A stretch of DNA of 32,760 nucleotides. Origin: Thermoplasmata archaeon. Lineage in GTDB: Archaea > Thermoplasmatota > E2 > DHVEG-1. The notes below the pieces were generated by a model, which was not told where the DNA came from, searched no databases, and was given only the letters and a program-made list of their open reading frames with translations. The DNA is taken from assembly GCA_003942085.1 (NCBI GenBank), contig DQIQ01000015.1, forward strand, positions 1 to 32,760, given 5' to 3'. Position 1 is the first letter of the stretch, and each line of letters starts with the position of its first letter. This document shows positions 1-7,435 of the stretch, in pieces. Both the position numbers and the translations under genes were made by a program.

Positions 1-357
1 AAAATGATTGACCGCCATTTCGTGTCCACTGATTGAATAAGGATTTTTTCTGATGTTAATCGTGATGATGCTAATGTTATCGGATGATTTGGCGAGTTTT
101 TCAAGCTCGTGAATCTGCCCTTGCATTTCTCCCAGACATTCAATACAAAGAGGATCTTCTACTCCAGTGAAATGCAGGATGACTACTTTTCCAGCATAAT
201 CATGTAAAGAAAATTCTACACCATTCTCATCAGTTGCGGTAAAATCCGGTGCAGATGTCTTCTGGGTTTGATTTTCTGCAATGAGAGAAGGTGAAAAAAC
301 AATCCCTAGCATGATGATAATAAGCAAAAAATAACATGAGGTAGCTAATCGTTTCAT
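1..357 (-). CDS. Secreted TlpA/peroxiredoxin-like thioredoxin-fold protein (3' end outside window)
   Basis: The reading frame is open from an ATG at 357 down to base 1, giving the first 119 residues of a protein that continues outside the window. It has a signal peptide (Lys-Arg start, hydrophobic core about residues 9-27), then the APDF start typical of the AhpC/TSA-Redoxin fold near residue 37, a beta strand VVILHF near 58-63 and a CIEC pair at Cys71/Cys74 where TlpA-like proteins carry their redox CxxC. It probably acts as a thiol oxidoreductase outside the membrane. It starts 4 bases after the stop of the lipoprotein gene and is the last visible gene of the ars operon that begins at 3911. 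Substrate unknown; the C-terminal part that would separate TlpA from a peroxiredoxin is not visible. Confidence 0.75.
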   Translation of the reverse strand, partial: MKRLATSCYFLLIIIMLGIVFSPSLIAENQTQKTSAPDFTATDENGVEFSLHDYAGKVVILHFTGVEDPLCIECLGEMQGQIHELEKLAKSSDNISIITINIRKNPYSISGHEMAVNHF

Positions 358-361
358 TGAA

Positions 362-970
362 TCATTTCTCACTATTTACACTATAATAGTAAATGCTGTC
401 TTTAATCCAGGTTTCCATTTCCGTATCTGCGACGTCTCCTTCCCAGCTATGCCAACCAATTTTTACTTCTCCTCCATCATTTATACGGGTAAAAACACCA
501 GTGAATGCTATATAGTGCGGTTCCCCATTTGAATCATAATAGAACGCTTCATTAAATTTCTGTAAAATATCTTCTGTAGCAACTCCATAACCCTCAAAAG
601 GGTTGTCAAGGTCGTAAAATACTGCATCTTCTCCATATGTTTCTCTAAGAGCTTTAACACGGTCTGCCTGTGGTGTACATGCAGCGCATCCTGTTCTGTG
701 GCATACAAAAACTACTGGTTTTTCTTTTAAGTCTTCTGTAATCCATGTTAGATGTTGAACACTTTGACCAGCAGAAGGACCACCGACAGGGAAATTAATC
801 CAGAAATTGTCAGATCCTGTTCCTACTGAATACGCTGGTGTATAGTTATTCATCCATGATGAACCATTCGAGTTATTATTGGAATTATCACTTGTACACC
901 CGCTTAACAACACAAAACTTGCAATAAAAAATAATGATGCCGCGACCCCATATGATTTTTTATTCTTCAT
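362..970 (-). CDS. Thioredoxin-fold lipoprotein in ars operon
   Basis: A 202-residue protein with a classical lipobox: hydrophobic stretch, then LSGC with the lipidated Cys at residue 25, followed by a low-complexity Asn/Ser linker. The globular part carries the thioredoxin-like strand VVFV and CHRTGCAAC, with Cys90 and the CxxC pair Cys95/Cys98. The rest is poorly conserved to my eye but rich in aromatic residues. It is therefore probably a membrane-anchored, extracytoplasmic disulfide/thiol protein. Its start overlaps the end of the DGC gene by 4 bases (ATGA), which argues for translational coupling within the ars operon. Function in arsenic handling is inferred only from context; it could also serve general protein disulfide chemistry at the cell surface. 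Confidence 0.72.
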   Translation of the reverse strand: MKNKKSYGVAASLFFIASFVLLSGCTSDNSNNNSNGSSWMNNYTPAYSVGTGSDNFWINFPVGGPSAGQSVQHLTWITEDLKEKPVVFVCHRTGCAACTPQADRVKALRETYGEDAVFYDLDNPFEGYGVATEDILQKFNEAFYYDSNGEPHYIAFTGVFTRINDGGEVKIGWHSWEGDVADTEMETWIKDSIYYYSVNSEK

Positions 971-1344
971 TTTTTCAATTTCTCCTTAACCGCATTCTCA
1001 ACCTTAACAATGTCTTTGTCTTCAAGATGAAAATCTGATGTTTTCCGAATACCTAACTCTGTAACAACAAGATGTATAGTGACAGGGCACTCTGCATGCT
1101 CTAGGGTTTTTCTTGCACAATGTACGGGGCAGCCATCGACAGCAACGATTTTTTTAACCGCTCTTGTTGCTTCTGCAAAACCGCTGATATGTCCACCAAT
1201 ACCTGCGAGACAAGACATGCCACCGATACCTTGACTTGATAGTTTCTTTGCTGTTTCGTTTGCTATTTGTCCAACATTTGATCCACCAGAACAAGGGAAG
1301 ATTAAAACCTCGTCAGTCTCACAGAGACATTTGTCTTTTTTCAT
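967..1344 (-). CDS. DGC-domain putative zinc-binding protein
   Basis: A 125-residue cytoplasmic protein with the features of the DGC family: an early PCSGGSNVG segment (Cys18), GMSCLAG (Cys44), and the eponymous DGCPVHC (Asp70-Gly71-Cys72 ... Cys76). The many conserved cysteines suggest metal (Zn or arsenic/antimony) binding; biochemical function is not established in the family as far as I know. A further CxC lies at Cys6/Cys8. It lies between the small thioredoxin gene (7-base gap) and the lipoprotein gene (4-base overlap). DGC proteins are often next to ArsP-like permeases and small thioredoxins in anaerobes, as here. Family call firm, role uncertain. Confidence 0.82.
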   Translation of the reverse strand: MKKDKCLCETDEVLIFPCSGGSNVGQIANETAKKLSSQGIGGMSCLAGIGGHISGFAEATRAVKKIVAVDGCPVHCARKTLEHAECPVTIHLVVTELGIRKTSDFHLEDKDIVKVENAVKEKLKK

Positions 1345-1351
1345 CAGTCAT

Positions 1352-1588
1352 TCACTTCTTTTGAAGGAGTTTTTTGATCTCGTTAGGACTTGGAATATGT
1401 CCAACGATCTTTGCTTGTCCGTCGATAAACACAGCCGGGGTCATCCTCACCCCACGGTTAACGATCTCTTGAAGATCTTCTATTTTGACGATCTCTGCTT
1501 GTATCCCTAGTTCGTCAACAGCTTTTCTCACGTTTTTCTCGGTTGCCTTGCATTTCGGACAACCCGCGCCTAAGATTTCGATTTTCAT
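1352..1588 (-). CDS. Small thioredoxin-family redox protein (CPKC)
   Basis: A 78-residue single-domain protein of the small archaeal glutaredoxin/thioredoxin type (MTH895-like, 'redox-active disulfide protein 2'). The active site is CPKC at Cys10-Cys13 directly after the first strand, and the cis-proline loop is the MTP at residues 49-51 before the strand AVFI; this is the minimal beta-alpha-beta-alpha-beta-beta-alpha fold. A Shine-Dalgarno GAGAGGT lies 9 bases before the ATG and overlaps the stop of the upstream permease gene, so the two are coupled. It is likely a thiol reductant for an arsenical-handling partner such as the DGC protein or permease; that partnership is inference from the operon. 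Confidence 0.88.
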   Translation of the reverse strand: MKIEILGAGCPKCKATEKNVRKAVDELGIQAEIVKIEDLQEIVNRGVRMTPAVFIDGQAKIVGHIPSPNEIKKLLQKK

Positions 1589-1602
1589 TTTTTTTTACCT
1601 CT

Positions 1603-2571
1603 CTAGCCCATGATAAAATTAAACAAATATCCTGTGAAGATAATCCCGAGTCCTACGATCGCTGCAAATATGAGGATGAGCCTGACCTTCATCACTTTCC
1701 TTAAAATCAAGAACTCTGGCAATGATAATCCGGTGACTGCCATCATAAATGCAAGAGTTGTCCCCATGGCTACTCCTTTTTCAGTTAATGCACTTACCAA
1801 AGGTATTATTCCTGCTGCATTGGAATACAAGGGAATGCCGATAAGAGTTGCCAGAGGCACAGCGTACCATTTATCCGCACCAGCATATTGCGCAAGGAAA
1901 TCCATGGGAACATAACCATGGATCCATGCTCCTATACCAATGCCGATAATGACGTAAATCCATACTCTTTTTAAGATATCAAAAACATATGTTTTTGCGT
2001 AGTTAATCCGTTCCTTAAGAGTCATCTCTTTTATTTCCTGCTCTGCCTTCGCCTTATTCTTAAAGACAAAGTCTTCGACCAGATTCTCCACCTTTAATTT
2101 TCCTATGAGGATTCCAGCAAATATTGCTATGAGTATCCCACTTATCATGTAAAGGAGGGCGATCTCCCAGCCAAACATTCCAAATAGTAAGATTAAGGCA
2201 ACCTCATTGATCATCGGAGAAGCCACAAGGAACGAAAATGTAACACCCAACGGTACCCCTACTTCAACAAATCCCAGGAAAAGAGGGACTGCACTGCAGG
2301 AACAAAAGGGAGTAATAACTCCAAGAAATGAAGCGAGAACATTACCAACGTATTCATTCTGACGAGACAGGATCTTTCGTACCTTCTCCGGAGGAAGATA
2401 GGTTCTTATGAGCGATACCACAAATATGATGAGTGAAAGAAGTATGAATATCTTGATGACATCATAGATGAAAAAATTCACTGCATTTGCCAACAATGAT
2501 CCCTTCGGAATGGAAAATACTGAATACGTAAGCCAGTCTGCGAATACTTGGATCGGATAAAAGATATCCAT
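1603..2571 (-). CDS. ArsP-like permease (PF03773 / DUF318 family)
   Basis: A 322-residue integral membrane protein with about eight hydrophobic segments. It carries the family signature TPFCSCSAVP at residues 87-96 with Cys90 and Cys92, and a second half motif with GIPLYSNAAG. ArsP members export trivalent organoarsenicals such as methylarsenite, and other members of this permease family have unknown substrates. The gene begins one base after the stop of the ACR3 gene and its stop overlaps the thioredoxin ribosome binding site, so it is part of the ars operon. A long charged cytoplasmic loop (about residues 165-195, many Lys/Glu) splits the two halves. Substrate is inferred; arsP would be a reasonable symbol but I leave it blank. 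Confidence 0.83.
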   Translation of the reverse strand: MDIFYPIQVFADWLTYSVFSIPKGSLLANAVNFFIYDVIKIFILLSLIIFVVSLIRTYLPPEKVRKILSRQNEYVGNVLASFLGVITPFCSCSAVPLFLGFVEVGVPLGVTFSFLVASPMINEVALILLFGMFGWEIALLYMISGILIAIFAGILIGKLKVENLVEDFVFKNKAKAEQEIKEMTLKERINYAKTYVFDILKRVWIYVIIGIGIGAWIHGYVPMDFLAQYAGADKWYAVPLATLIGIPLYSNAAGIIPLVSALTEKGVAMGTTLAFMMAVTGLSLPEFLILRKVMKVRLILIFAAIVGLGIIFTGYLFNFIMG

Positions 2572-2572
2572 C

Positions 2573-3607
2573 TTAAGCTCCTTTAGTAATTAGCAGTTTT
2601 TTTCTTGTTCTCAGCGCTATCCATACTATCGTTAGCATGACTGGAATTTCGATGAGAGGCCCGACCACGGTAGACACAGCAACCATAGGCATCGTCGCAA
2701 AAGCAGTCAATGCTATTGCTATCGCTAACTCAAAGTTTCTTCCTGTGCAGTGAAATCCCATCGTGGACGAGTCGCTATAATTATAGCCTAGTCGTCTGCA
2801 GGTATGATAAACGATGTTGTAAAGTAGGAAGAAGAACAGTACAACGGGGATGGCCATCTGCCAGATAAGATTCGGGTTATCAAGAATGACCCCGCCCTTC
2901 AGGGAGAACATGACAACCATTGTGAAGAGTAACGCGAGAAGCTGCATTGAATTGAAATACGGGATGAGTTTTTCATTAAGCCAGCTCTCTGACTTGTGCT
3001 TGATTACGAGCCTTCTGGTGATGACGCCGAAGAGAAGTGGCAACCCTAAATACAAGAGGACACTCTGCCCAATCAGCATGATATCGATGGCCACATATGT
3101 GCCCACAAGAAGTGCGATGTAGAACGGGGTTGTTATCACTTGGATGATGGAATTCCAGGCCATAAGCACTATTCCAAGTGGACCGTTTCCCTTCGCAAGA
3201 TCAGTCCAGACTAGCACCATTGCTATACACGGTGCAACACCTAATAGTATCAGGCCAGTCCAAAGATAATTGGCAGTCGTCGGGTCTATTAATCCGAAAT
3301 ATGGGAGAATCATCTTGAAGAACAGCAGACCGAGAAAGTACAACAAGAACGGATTGACCGCGTAGTTGAAGAACACGATGATACCGACCTGCTTCTTGCT
3401 CTTTAGAGCTGCCTTGAGCTCTCCTAGCTCGATCTTCGTCATTGCTGGGTAAATCATCAGGAATAGTCCGATGGGGATGCCTATGCCGAGGTTCTTGCTG
3501 AAATCCGGAAAATATTTACCGAGTAAAAGACCGATGGCAATGCAGATAACAACCCAGACCGCAAGAAGTTTTTCAATCCAACCAAGTTTGCTATCCTTAC
3601 CGCTCAC
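2573..3607 (-). CDS. acr3: ACR3-family arsenite efflux permease
   Basis: A 344-residue membrane protein with about ten hydrophobic helices, the size and topology of ACR3 (bile acid/Na+ symporter superfamily), which exports As(III) using the proton gradient. The characteristic GVAPCIAM (Cys127, equivalent to the essential Cys of Acr3) is followed by VWTDLAKGNG, and the C-terminal half has the family's FELAIAIA and PLIEIPVML segments, the latter with the conserved Glu. It lies 34 bases downstream of the arsR stop and one base before the ArsP-like gene. Likely repressed by the ArsR encoded upstream until arsenite or antimonite is present. Confidence 0.93.
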   Translation of the reverse strand: MSGKDSKLGWIEKLLAVWVVICIAIGLLLGKYFPDFSKNLGIGIPIGLFLMIYPAMTKIELGELKAALKSKKQVGIIVFFNYAVNPFLLYFLGLLFFKMILPYFGLIDPTTANYLWTGLILLGVAPCIAMVLVWTDLAKGNGPLGIVLMAWNSIIQVITTPFYIALLVGTYVAIDIMLIGQSVLLYLGLPLLFGVITRRLVIKHKSESWLNEKLIPYFNSMQLLALLFTMVVMFSLKGGVILDNPNLIWQMAIPVVLFFFLLYNIVYHTCRRLGYNYSDSSTMGFHCTGRNFELAIAIALTAFATMPMVAVSTVVGPLIEIPVMLTIVWIALRTRKKLLITKGA

Positions 3608-3641
3608 GCAGATTTTCCCTCTGTACGCACGAGAACTTTTT

Positions 3642-3911
3642 TCATACGGTTATCGTCTTCATTTTTTTTACTGAATCAATGACATCGAAGATTTTCTTGT
3701 TAGATGCCTTAAGTAGAATTCTTGTTCCTTCTCTTCGTTCATCGACAAGACCAGCGATTTTCAGCACTTTCAAATGTTGAGAAACATTTGGTTGTGATTT
3801 TCCGGTGTAGGGAATCACCTGGCAAATGCACTTTTCGCCATCTTTGATACATTCGAGAATTTTCAGTCGTGTGGGATCAGCTAATGCTTTGAAAACATCA
3901 ACCTCATTCAT
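3642..3911 (-). CDS. arsR: ArsR/SmtB-family metalloregulator
   Basis: An 89-residue winged-helix repressor. Residues 7-19 are the typical first helix ending in DPTRLKIL, the recognition helix is SQPNVSQHLKVLK (39-51), and the wing is DERREGTRILL. A CxC pair Cys28/Cys30 (EKCICQV) sits at the position of the ELCVCD metal-binding helix of E. coli ArsR, with an extra Cys21 seven residues earlier, so three thiols are available for As(III)/Sb(III). It is the first gene of the operon and no other gene shares its promoter. The AT-rich palindrome just upstream (3934-3947) is a likely TATA box and operator. Family assignment strong; ligand inferred from ACR3 neighbour. Confidence 0.93.
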   Translation of the reverse strand: MNEVDVFKALADPTRLKILECIKDGEKCICQVIPYTGKSQPNVSQHLKVLKIAGLVDERREGTRILLKASNKKIFDVIDSVKKMKTITV

Positions 3912-3933
3912 AATAAGTATATAAGTAAATTTG

Positions 3934-3947
3934 AATATTTAAATATT
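3934..3947 (-). promoter_or_regulatory. TATA box / likely ArsR operator of the ars operon
   Basis: AATATTTAAATATT is a perfect 14-base palindrome starting 23 bases upstream of the arsR ATG. Its TTTAAATA core is at the right distance for an archaeal TATA box of an mRNA starting at or very near the ATG. A symmetrical site over the TATA box is where a dimeric repressor would block TBP binding. Repressor binding is inferred. Confidence 0.55.
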
Positions 3948-4094
3948 ACTATATCTTCCCTTAAGTGGCTTTTTATCCTATACTGCAAGAGCCCCGTGCG
4001 GGATCGCTTTTTCGTATTATTAAACTGGAGGAAAAATGATTCATAAAATGTAAGAAAATTTAATAAAAATTAACAATGACACGTGTTAACATGA

Positions 4095-4166
4095 AGCCGC
4101 TGGAGGGAATTGAACCCTCGACCTATTCCTTACCAAGGAATCGCTATACCTCTAAGCCACAGCGGC
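4095..4166 (-). tRNA. tRNA-Thr (anticodon GGT)
   Basis: On the minus strand the sequence folds as a full cloverleaf: acceptor GCCGCTG/CAGCGGC (7 pairs), a D arm beginning GCTTAGAGG, anticodon stem ATTCC/GGAAT around the loop TTGGTAA (anticodon GGT, decoding ACC/ACU threonine), and T arm GAGGG-TTCAATT-CCCTC. The discriminator base is T (base 4095), as I recall for archaeal threonine tRNAs, and CCA is not encoded. There is no intron. The gene stands alone between the ars operon and the archaellin gene. Confidence 0.95.
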
Positions 4167-4276
4167 ATGTGTTTTATACGGCCCTAATACCAAAAGGGGT
4201 TATTTTACTTTTTTCCCTCAGATTCCTCTAAAACAGCTTAAAAGTGTAAAGAAAAGGCATACTGGTTCTGATTTGT

Positions 4277-4873
4277 TTAATCCTCTTGTAAAATGAGGAT
4301 TGACTTTACAAAAGAGGATGGTGTTCTAAAATCTATGATGCTCCATGCCCCATCTCCTGGTATCACATTGCCTTGGATGTTCTCGTTTTCAGGAATTCCA
4401 TGAAAAATAGCAGAGGTATTCAACGCCAACATCACACTATCCCCTTGATTAATAACGGGTGTGTTTTGACTGCAGGAGCTATCATCATCTTTTAAAACGA
4501 TACACCCAAACTCTGATGAAAAAGAGGAGAACGCATCTGCAGTAAAAAGATCAGCCAACCCTGATTTTCCATCCACCCAATGCCCTGAAGAGTACTGCAA
4601 GACGCATTTTATTGACGTATTGGAAAGTTCAATAATGGTTCGATCCAGGCCGATATCTGGAGACCCTGCGCGAGGCGTGATGATAATAACGATTTTATCG
4701 ATGAGACCTGAAGAGTTATGACCTTCGATCGTTGAAATCTTTAAACCGGTCGCCACGTCTTGAATGGTCTGCCTGCCGGTAGTCCCTGACTTGATCTGAA
4801 GCTCTGAGCCTGTTGATAATATAATGTACGCAGCAATTCCAGCAACCAGAACCATAGCTATGAAAATGATCAT
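4277..4873 (-). CDS. Archaellin-like protein (orphan, start codon unclear)
   Basis: The frame from the ATG at 4873 encodes 198 residues beginning inside the hydrophobic core of an archaellin: MIIFIAMVLVAGIAAYIILS is the usual N-terminal filament helix. Upstream in frame are the codons for HQRGAIGIGA, i.e. the class III signal end QRG followed by AIGIG, so the real protein must start further upstream (before 4906). The frame is closed by TAA at 4925-4927, and between it and the RG cleavage site there is no ATG, GTG or TTG codon. The rest (LDRTIIELSN, INQGDSVMLALN) fits the beta-rich archaellin outer domain. No fla/arl motor genes are in the window. Either an unusual start codon, a sequence error, or a recently broken gene. 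Confidence 0.8.
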   Translation of the reverse strand: MIIFIAMVLVAGIAAYIILSTGSELQIKSGTTGRQTIQDVATGLKISTIEGHNSSGLIDKIVIIITPRAGSPDIGLDRTIIELSNTSIKCVLQYSSGHWVDGKSGLADLFTADAFSSFSSEFGCIVLKDDDSSCSQNTPVINQGDSVMLALNTSAIFHGIPENENIQGNVIPGDGAWSIIDFRTPSSFVKSILILQED

Positions 4874-5086
4874 GGCACCGATTCCAATAGCTCCCCTCTG
4901 ATGTAATCTAACCTTCGTATGAAGTTACCTCTTTTTTCCCTTACTATCCGAAAACGTGATAGTACTATTTGAGAGTTATGAAAAATCCTAGTTTTCTTGA
5001 GATATAACAATTCACTATCTCATACAAATCTGAGTATAATGGCAATGTATTTGAGAAGAATCAGTATTTCACACCTGGTGACTCTT

Positions 5087-5965
5087 ATGAAAATCGTTGA
5101 TTTACCAGATGTACAATCAAGACTTGCCTCGTCATCTTTTATGCTAACTAGAGTAGGTGTTACTGGTGTGAAAAAATTGGTTCATATTCAACGACCAAAT
5201 AAAAAATCAGTGCTTCCTCTGACGGTAACCATGGAACTTTTTGTTGACCTGCCCGCCTCTCAAAAAGGCAGTCATATGTCTCGAAACCTTGAACTTGTAT
5301 CCGAGATCATCGATCAGACCCTAAAAACACCGGTGTCTGATTTAGAATCGTTTTGCGCGGAGACCGCAGAACTCCTTCTTAAAAAACACGAGTACGCGAC
5401 AGTCTCCGAAGTCAAAGCAGAGGCAGATTATTTTTTAGATGTCATCTATCCTTCTGGTCAAAAAGGATCTGAGCCGTATAAGCTAGTAGCAGAAGCACGG
5501 GCAAAGAGTAATGGCGAGCTCAAAAAACTCATCGGTGTCAAAGTGATCGGAATGACCGCGTGCCCCTGTGCGATGGAAGTCGTTCGAAAACTCGATGCTC
5601 GAGAGATGAACCGGTCTGCTCCAACACACAACCAGCGAAATATCGGAACACTGATGATCGAGGTGCCGCGAGGCACAACAGTTGTAGATGCTGATGATTT
5701 GATAGGGATCGTCGAAAGATCATTCAGCAGCCCAACCTACAGTATTTTAAAACGAAAGGAAGAAGCTGAGCTTGTCATCAAGGCTCATAATAAACCAAAA
5801 TTCGTAGAAGATGTCGTGCGTGATATCCTAAGTGCGGTATTGAAAACCTACAAGGGTCTCCCTGATGAAGTCATCGTAATAGTGCAGAGTGAAAGCGAGG
5901 AGTCAATCCATAAGCATAATGCGTTTGCTGAGCGGGTCACAACTCTGGGCGAACTACGAAAATAA
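5087..5965 (+). CDS. mptA: GTP cyclohydrolase MptA (tetrahydromethanopterin pathway)
   Basis: MptA is an Fe(II)-dependent type IB GTP cyclohydrolase that makes 7,8-dihydro-D-neopterin 2',3'-cyclic phosphate, the first step towards methanopterin and other archaeal pterins. The 292-residue protein starts DLPDVQSR and contains the FolE2/MptA hallmarks: a GVTGVKK segment, VTMELFVDLPA, SRNLE, the Cys motif GMTACPCAMEV and the AERVTTLGE-like C-terminal end. The open frame extends to 4997, but I choose the ATG at 5087 because it has a Shine-Dalgarno GGTGA about 6 bases upstream and directly precedes the conserved start; a TATA-like GAGTATAATG lies near 5032. Methanopterin cofactors are also used by non-methanogens, so this does not prove methanogenesis. 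Confidence 0.9.
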   Translation: MKIVDLPDVQSRLASSSFMLTRVGVTGVKKLVHIQRPNKKSVLPLTVTMELFVDLPASQKGSHMSRNLELVSEIIDQTLKTPVSDLESFCAETAELLLKKHEYATVSEVKAEADYFLDVIYPSGQKGSEPYKLVAEARAKSNGELKKLIGVKVIGMTACPCAMEVVRKLDAREMNRSAPTHNQRNIGTLMIEVPRGTTVVDADDLIGIVERSFSSPTYSILKRKEEAELVIKAHNKPKFVEDVVRDILSAVLKTYKGLPDEVIVIVQSESEESIHKHNAFAERVTTLGELRK

Positions 5966-6005
5966 CTCTTTAGTACCAAACCCACCATAGTCTTTTTGAA
6001 AAGAA

Positions 6006-6018
6006 AGTTTAAAAATAT
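6006..6018 (+). promoter_or_regulatory. TATA box of the isocitrate dehydrogenase-like gene
   Basis: AGTTTAAAAATATA lies about 20-30 bases before the ATG at 6038, the spacing expected for archaeal TBP/TFB and a short leader. Its position inside the longer open frame is one reason to reject a start at 5996. Confidence 0.5.
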
Positions 6019-6037
6019 AAGAGGATTACACTCCCGT

Positions 6038-7162
6038 ATGACAAAATATCATATTGCCTTACTCCCAGGGGACGGCGTTGGAAAGGACGTCATGGACGCA
6101 GCAAAAATTGTTCTTGATATCATCGATTTTAATGCCGAATACACCTACGGTGATATCGGATGGGAATTCTGGAAAAAAGAAGGGAATCCTCTGCCTGATA
6201 GAACCTTGTCTTTACTAAAAGAAACCGATTGTTGTCTTTTTGGGGCGATAACCTCAAAACCAAAGGACGATGCACAAAGAGAACTCGCTCCTGAACTAAG
6301 TAACAAAGGTTTAGTCTACTCCAGTGCGATCGTGAGACTGCGGCAGGAGTTTAACCTTCATACCAACATCAGACCCTGTAAGGCGTACCTGGGGAACCCC
6401 TTGAACTATCGGGATGACATTGATCTTGTTGTATTCAGAGAAAACACTGAGGATCTCTACTCTGGTGTGGAATTTCGACCATTGCCAAAACAAGTCTTTG
6501 ATGCACTCATGACTCATAAGAAAATGAAGCGATTCGCGCAAACTCCGTTAGATGATATCGCGGTGTCTTGCAGGATATTTACAAAGAAAGCCTGCCAGAG
6601 CATCGTACGGCAGGCATTTACCTACGCAAAAGAACACAAACGACGATCAGTCACTCTTGTCGAAAAGCCTAATGTGATCCGGGAGACTAGTGGTATGATG
6701 GTTGAGGAGGCACGGAAAATCGCAAGTGAATACCCTGATATTAAATATCAGGAGACCAACGTCGATGCTATGTGCATGTGGTTGGTGAAAAACCCGCAGG
6801 ATTACGACGTTTTAGTCTCATCTAACATGTTTGGTGACATCATCTCAGATCTTGCTGCACAGCTGGTTGGCGGCCTTGGTTTTGCCTCAAGCGGGAATAT
6901 CGGTGACTCCTACGCGGTTTTTGAGCCGACCCATGGGTCTGCGCCGAAATACGCGGGGATGTACAAGGTTAACCCGATGGCTATGCTTCTTACCATTACT
7001 TTGATGCTGGATTGGCTTGGGGAGAAGAAACCTGCCAAAAAGCTCGAAAATGCTATCGCCCAGGTGATCAAAGAAAACAAAATCAGAACCTATGATGTCG
7101 GTGGATCAAATACAAGCCTTGAAGTTGCCAGGGAAGTCGCGAAGAAATTCGATGAATCCTAA
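6038..7162 (+). CDS. NADP-type isocitrate / isopropylmalate dehydrogenase family enzyme
   Basis: A 374-residue beta-decarboxylating dehydrogenase, full length for the family, opening with ALLPGDGVGKDV. It has the substrate-binding arginine region (VRLRQEFNLHTNIRPCK), FRENTEDLYSGVEF, the metal-binding aspartates in NVDAMCM and FGDIISDLAAQ, and the adenine-binding EPTHGSAPKYAG. The Lys-Tyr pair in APKYAG with KVNP matches the residues that give E. coli isocitrate dehydrogenase its NADP preference. The loop before the arginines reads SSAIVRLR, which lacks the Asn of typical isocitrate dehydrogenases and resembles homoisocitrate/tartrate-type members, so the substrate is not certain. The start at 6038 follows a TATA box; the frame remains open to 5996 without a good ribosome site. 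Confidence 0.82.
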   Translation: MTKYHIALLPGDGVGKDVMDAAKIVLDIIDFNAEYTYGDIGWEFWKKEGNPLPDRTLSLLKETDCCLFGAITSKPKDDAQRELAPELSNKGLVYSSAIVRLRQEFNLHTNIRPCKAYLGNPLNYRDDIDLVVFRENTEDLYSGVEFRPLPKQVFDALMTHKKMKRFAQTPLDDIAVSCRIFTKKACQSIVRQAFTYAKEHKRRSVTLVEKPNVIRETSGMMVEEARKIASEYPDIKYQETNVDAMCMWLVKNPQDYDVLVSSNMFGDIISDLAAQLVGGLGFASSGNIGDSYAVFEPTHGSAPKYAGMYKVNPMAMLLTITLMLDWLGEKKPAKKLENAIAQVIKENKIRTYDVGGSNTSLEVAREVAKKFDES

Positions 7163-7435
7163 GCGGAGTTACCTCTTTTCAATTAATCGAATAATCCTTT
7201 GATTTCTTCTCGTAATATCATAATTTAGAAATATTCTCTTACCATAATCCACTGATAGAAAAACCAATACAAACTATAAAAATCATTACATACACTGACA
7301 ATTCTGTAATGTCTTATCGAATAACTTTTTATTGATGTAAATATGAAATATTGTTCTGGCTCCTTGCCTTCAGAAACAATATCTTCTTTTTTTTATTTCT
7401 AGATTGAAAAAAAAGAAATGAATCATAAAAGGGTG
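7163..7435. other. AT-rich intergenic stretch
   Basis: About 270 bases after the dehydrogenase stop. It is very AT-rich with T-runs such as CTTCTTTTTTTTATTTC near 7383-7399 that could end plus-strand transcription. I see no conserved protein frame and no convincing RNA fold. A TATA-like element for the small ORF that follows may lie here (TTTTTATTGATGTAAATATG near 7327-7347). Confidence 0.4.

Noticed and set aside
4036-4053. Five-codon ORF after GGAGG near 4028
   Set aside because: A good ribosome site, but the peptide has only five residues and no gene follows on this strand; it could be chance.
4079-4086. ACACGTGT palindrome just downstream of the tRNA
   Set aside because: Only 8 bases and no second copy seen; expected by chance in a window of this size.
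4997-5086. Upstream extension of mptA
   Set aside because: The added residues do not match the family N-terminus and there is no ribosome site, whereas the ATG at 5087 has GGTGA in front.
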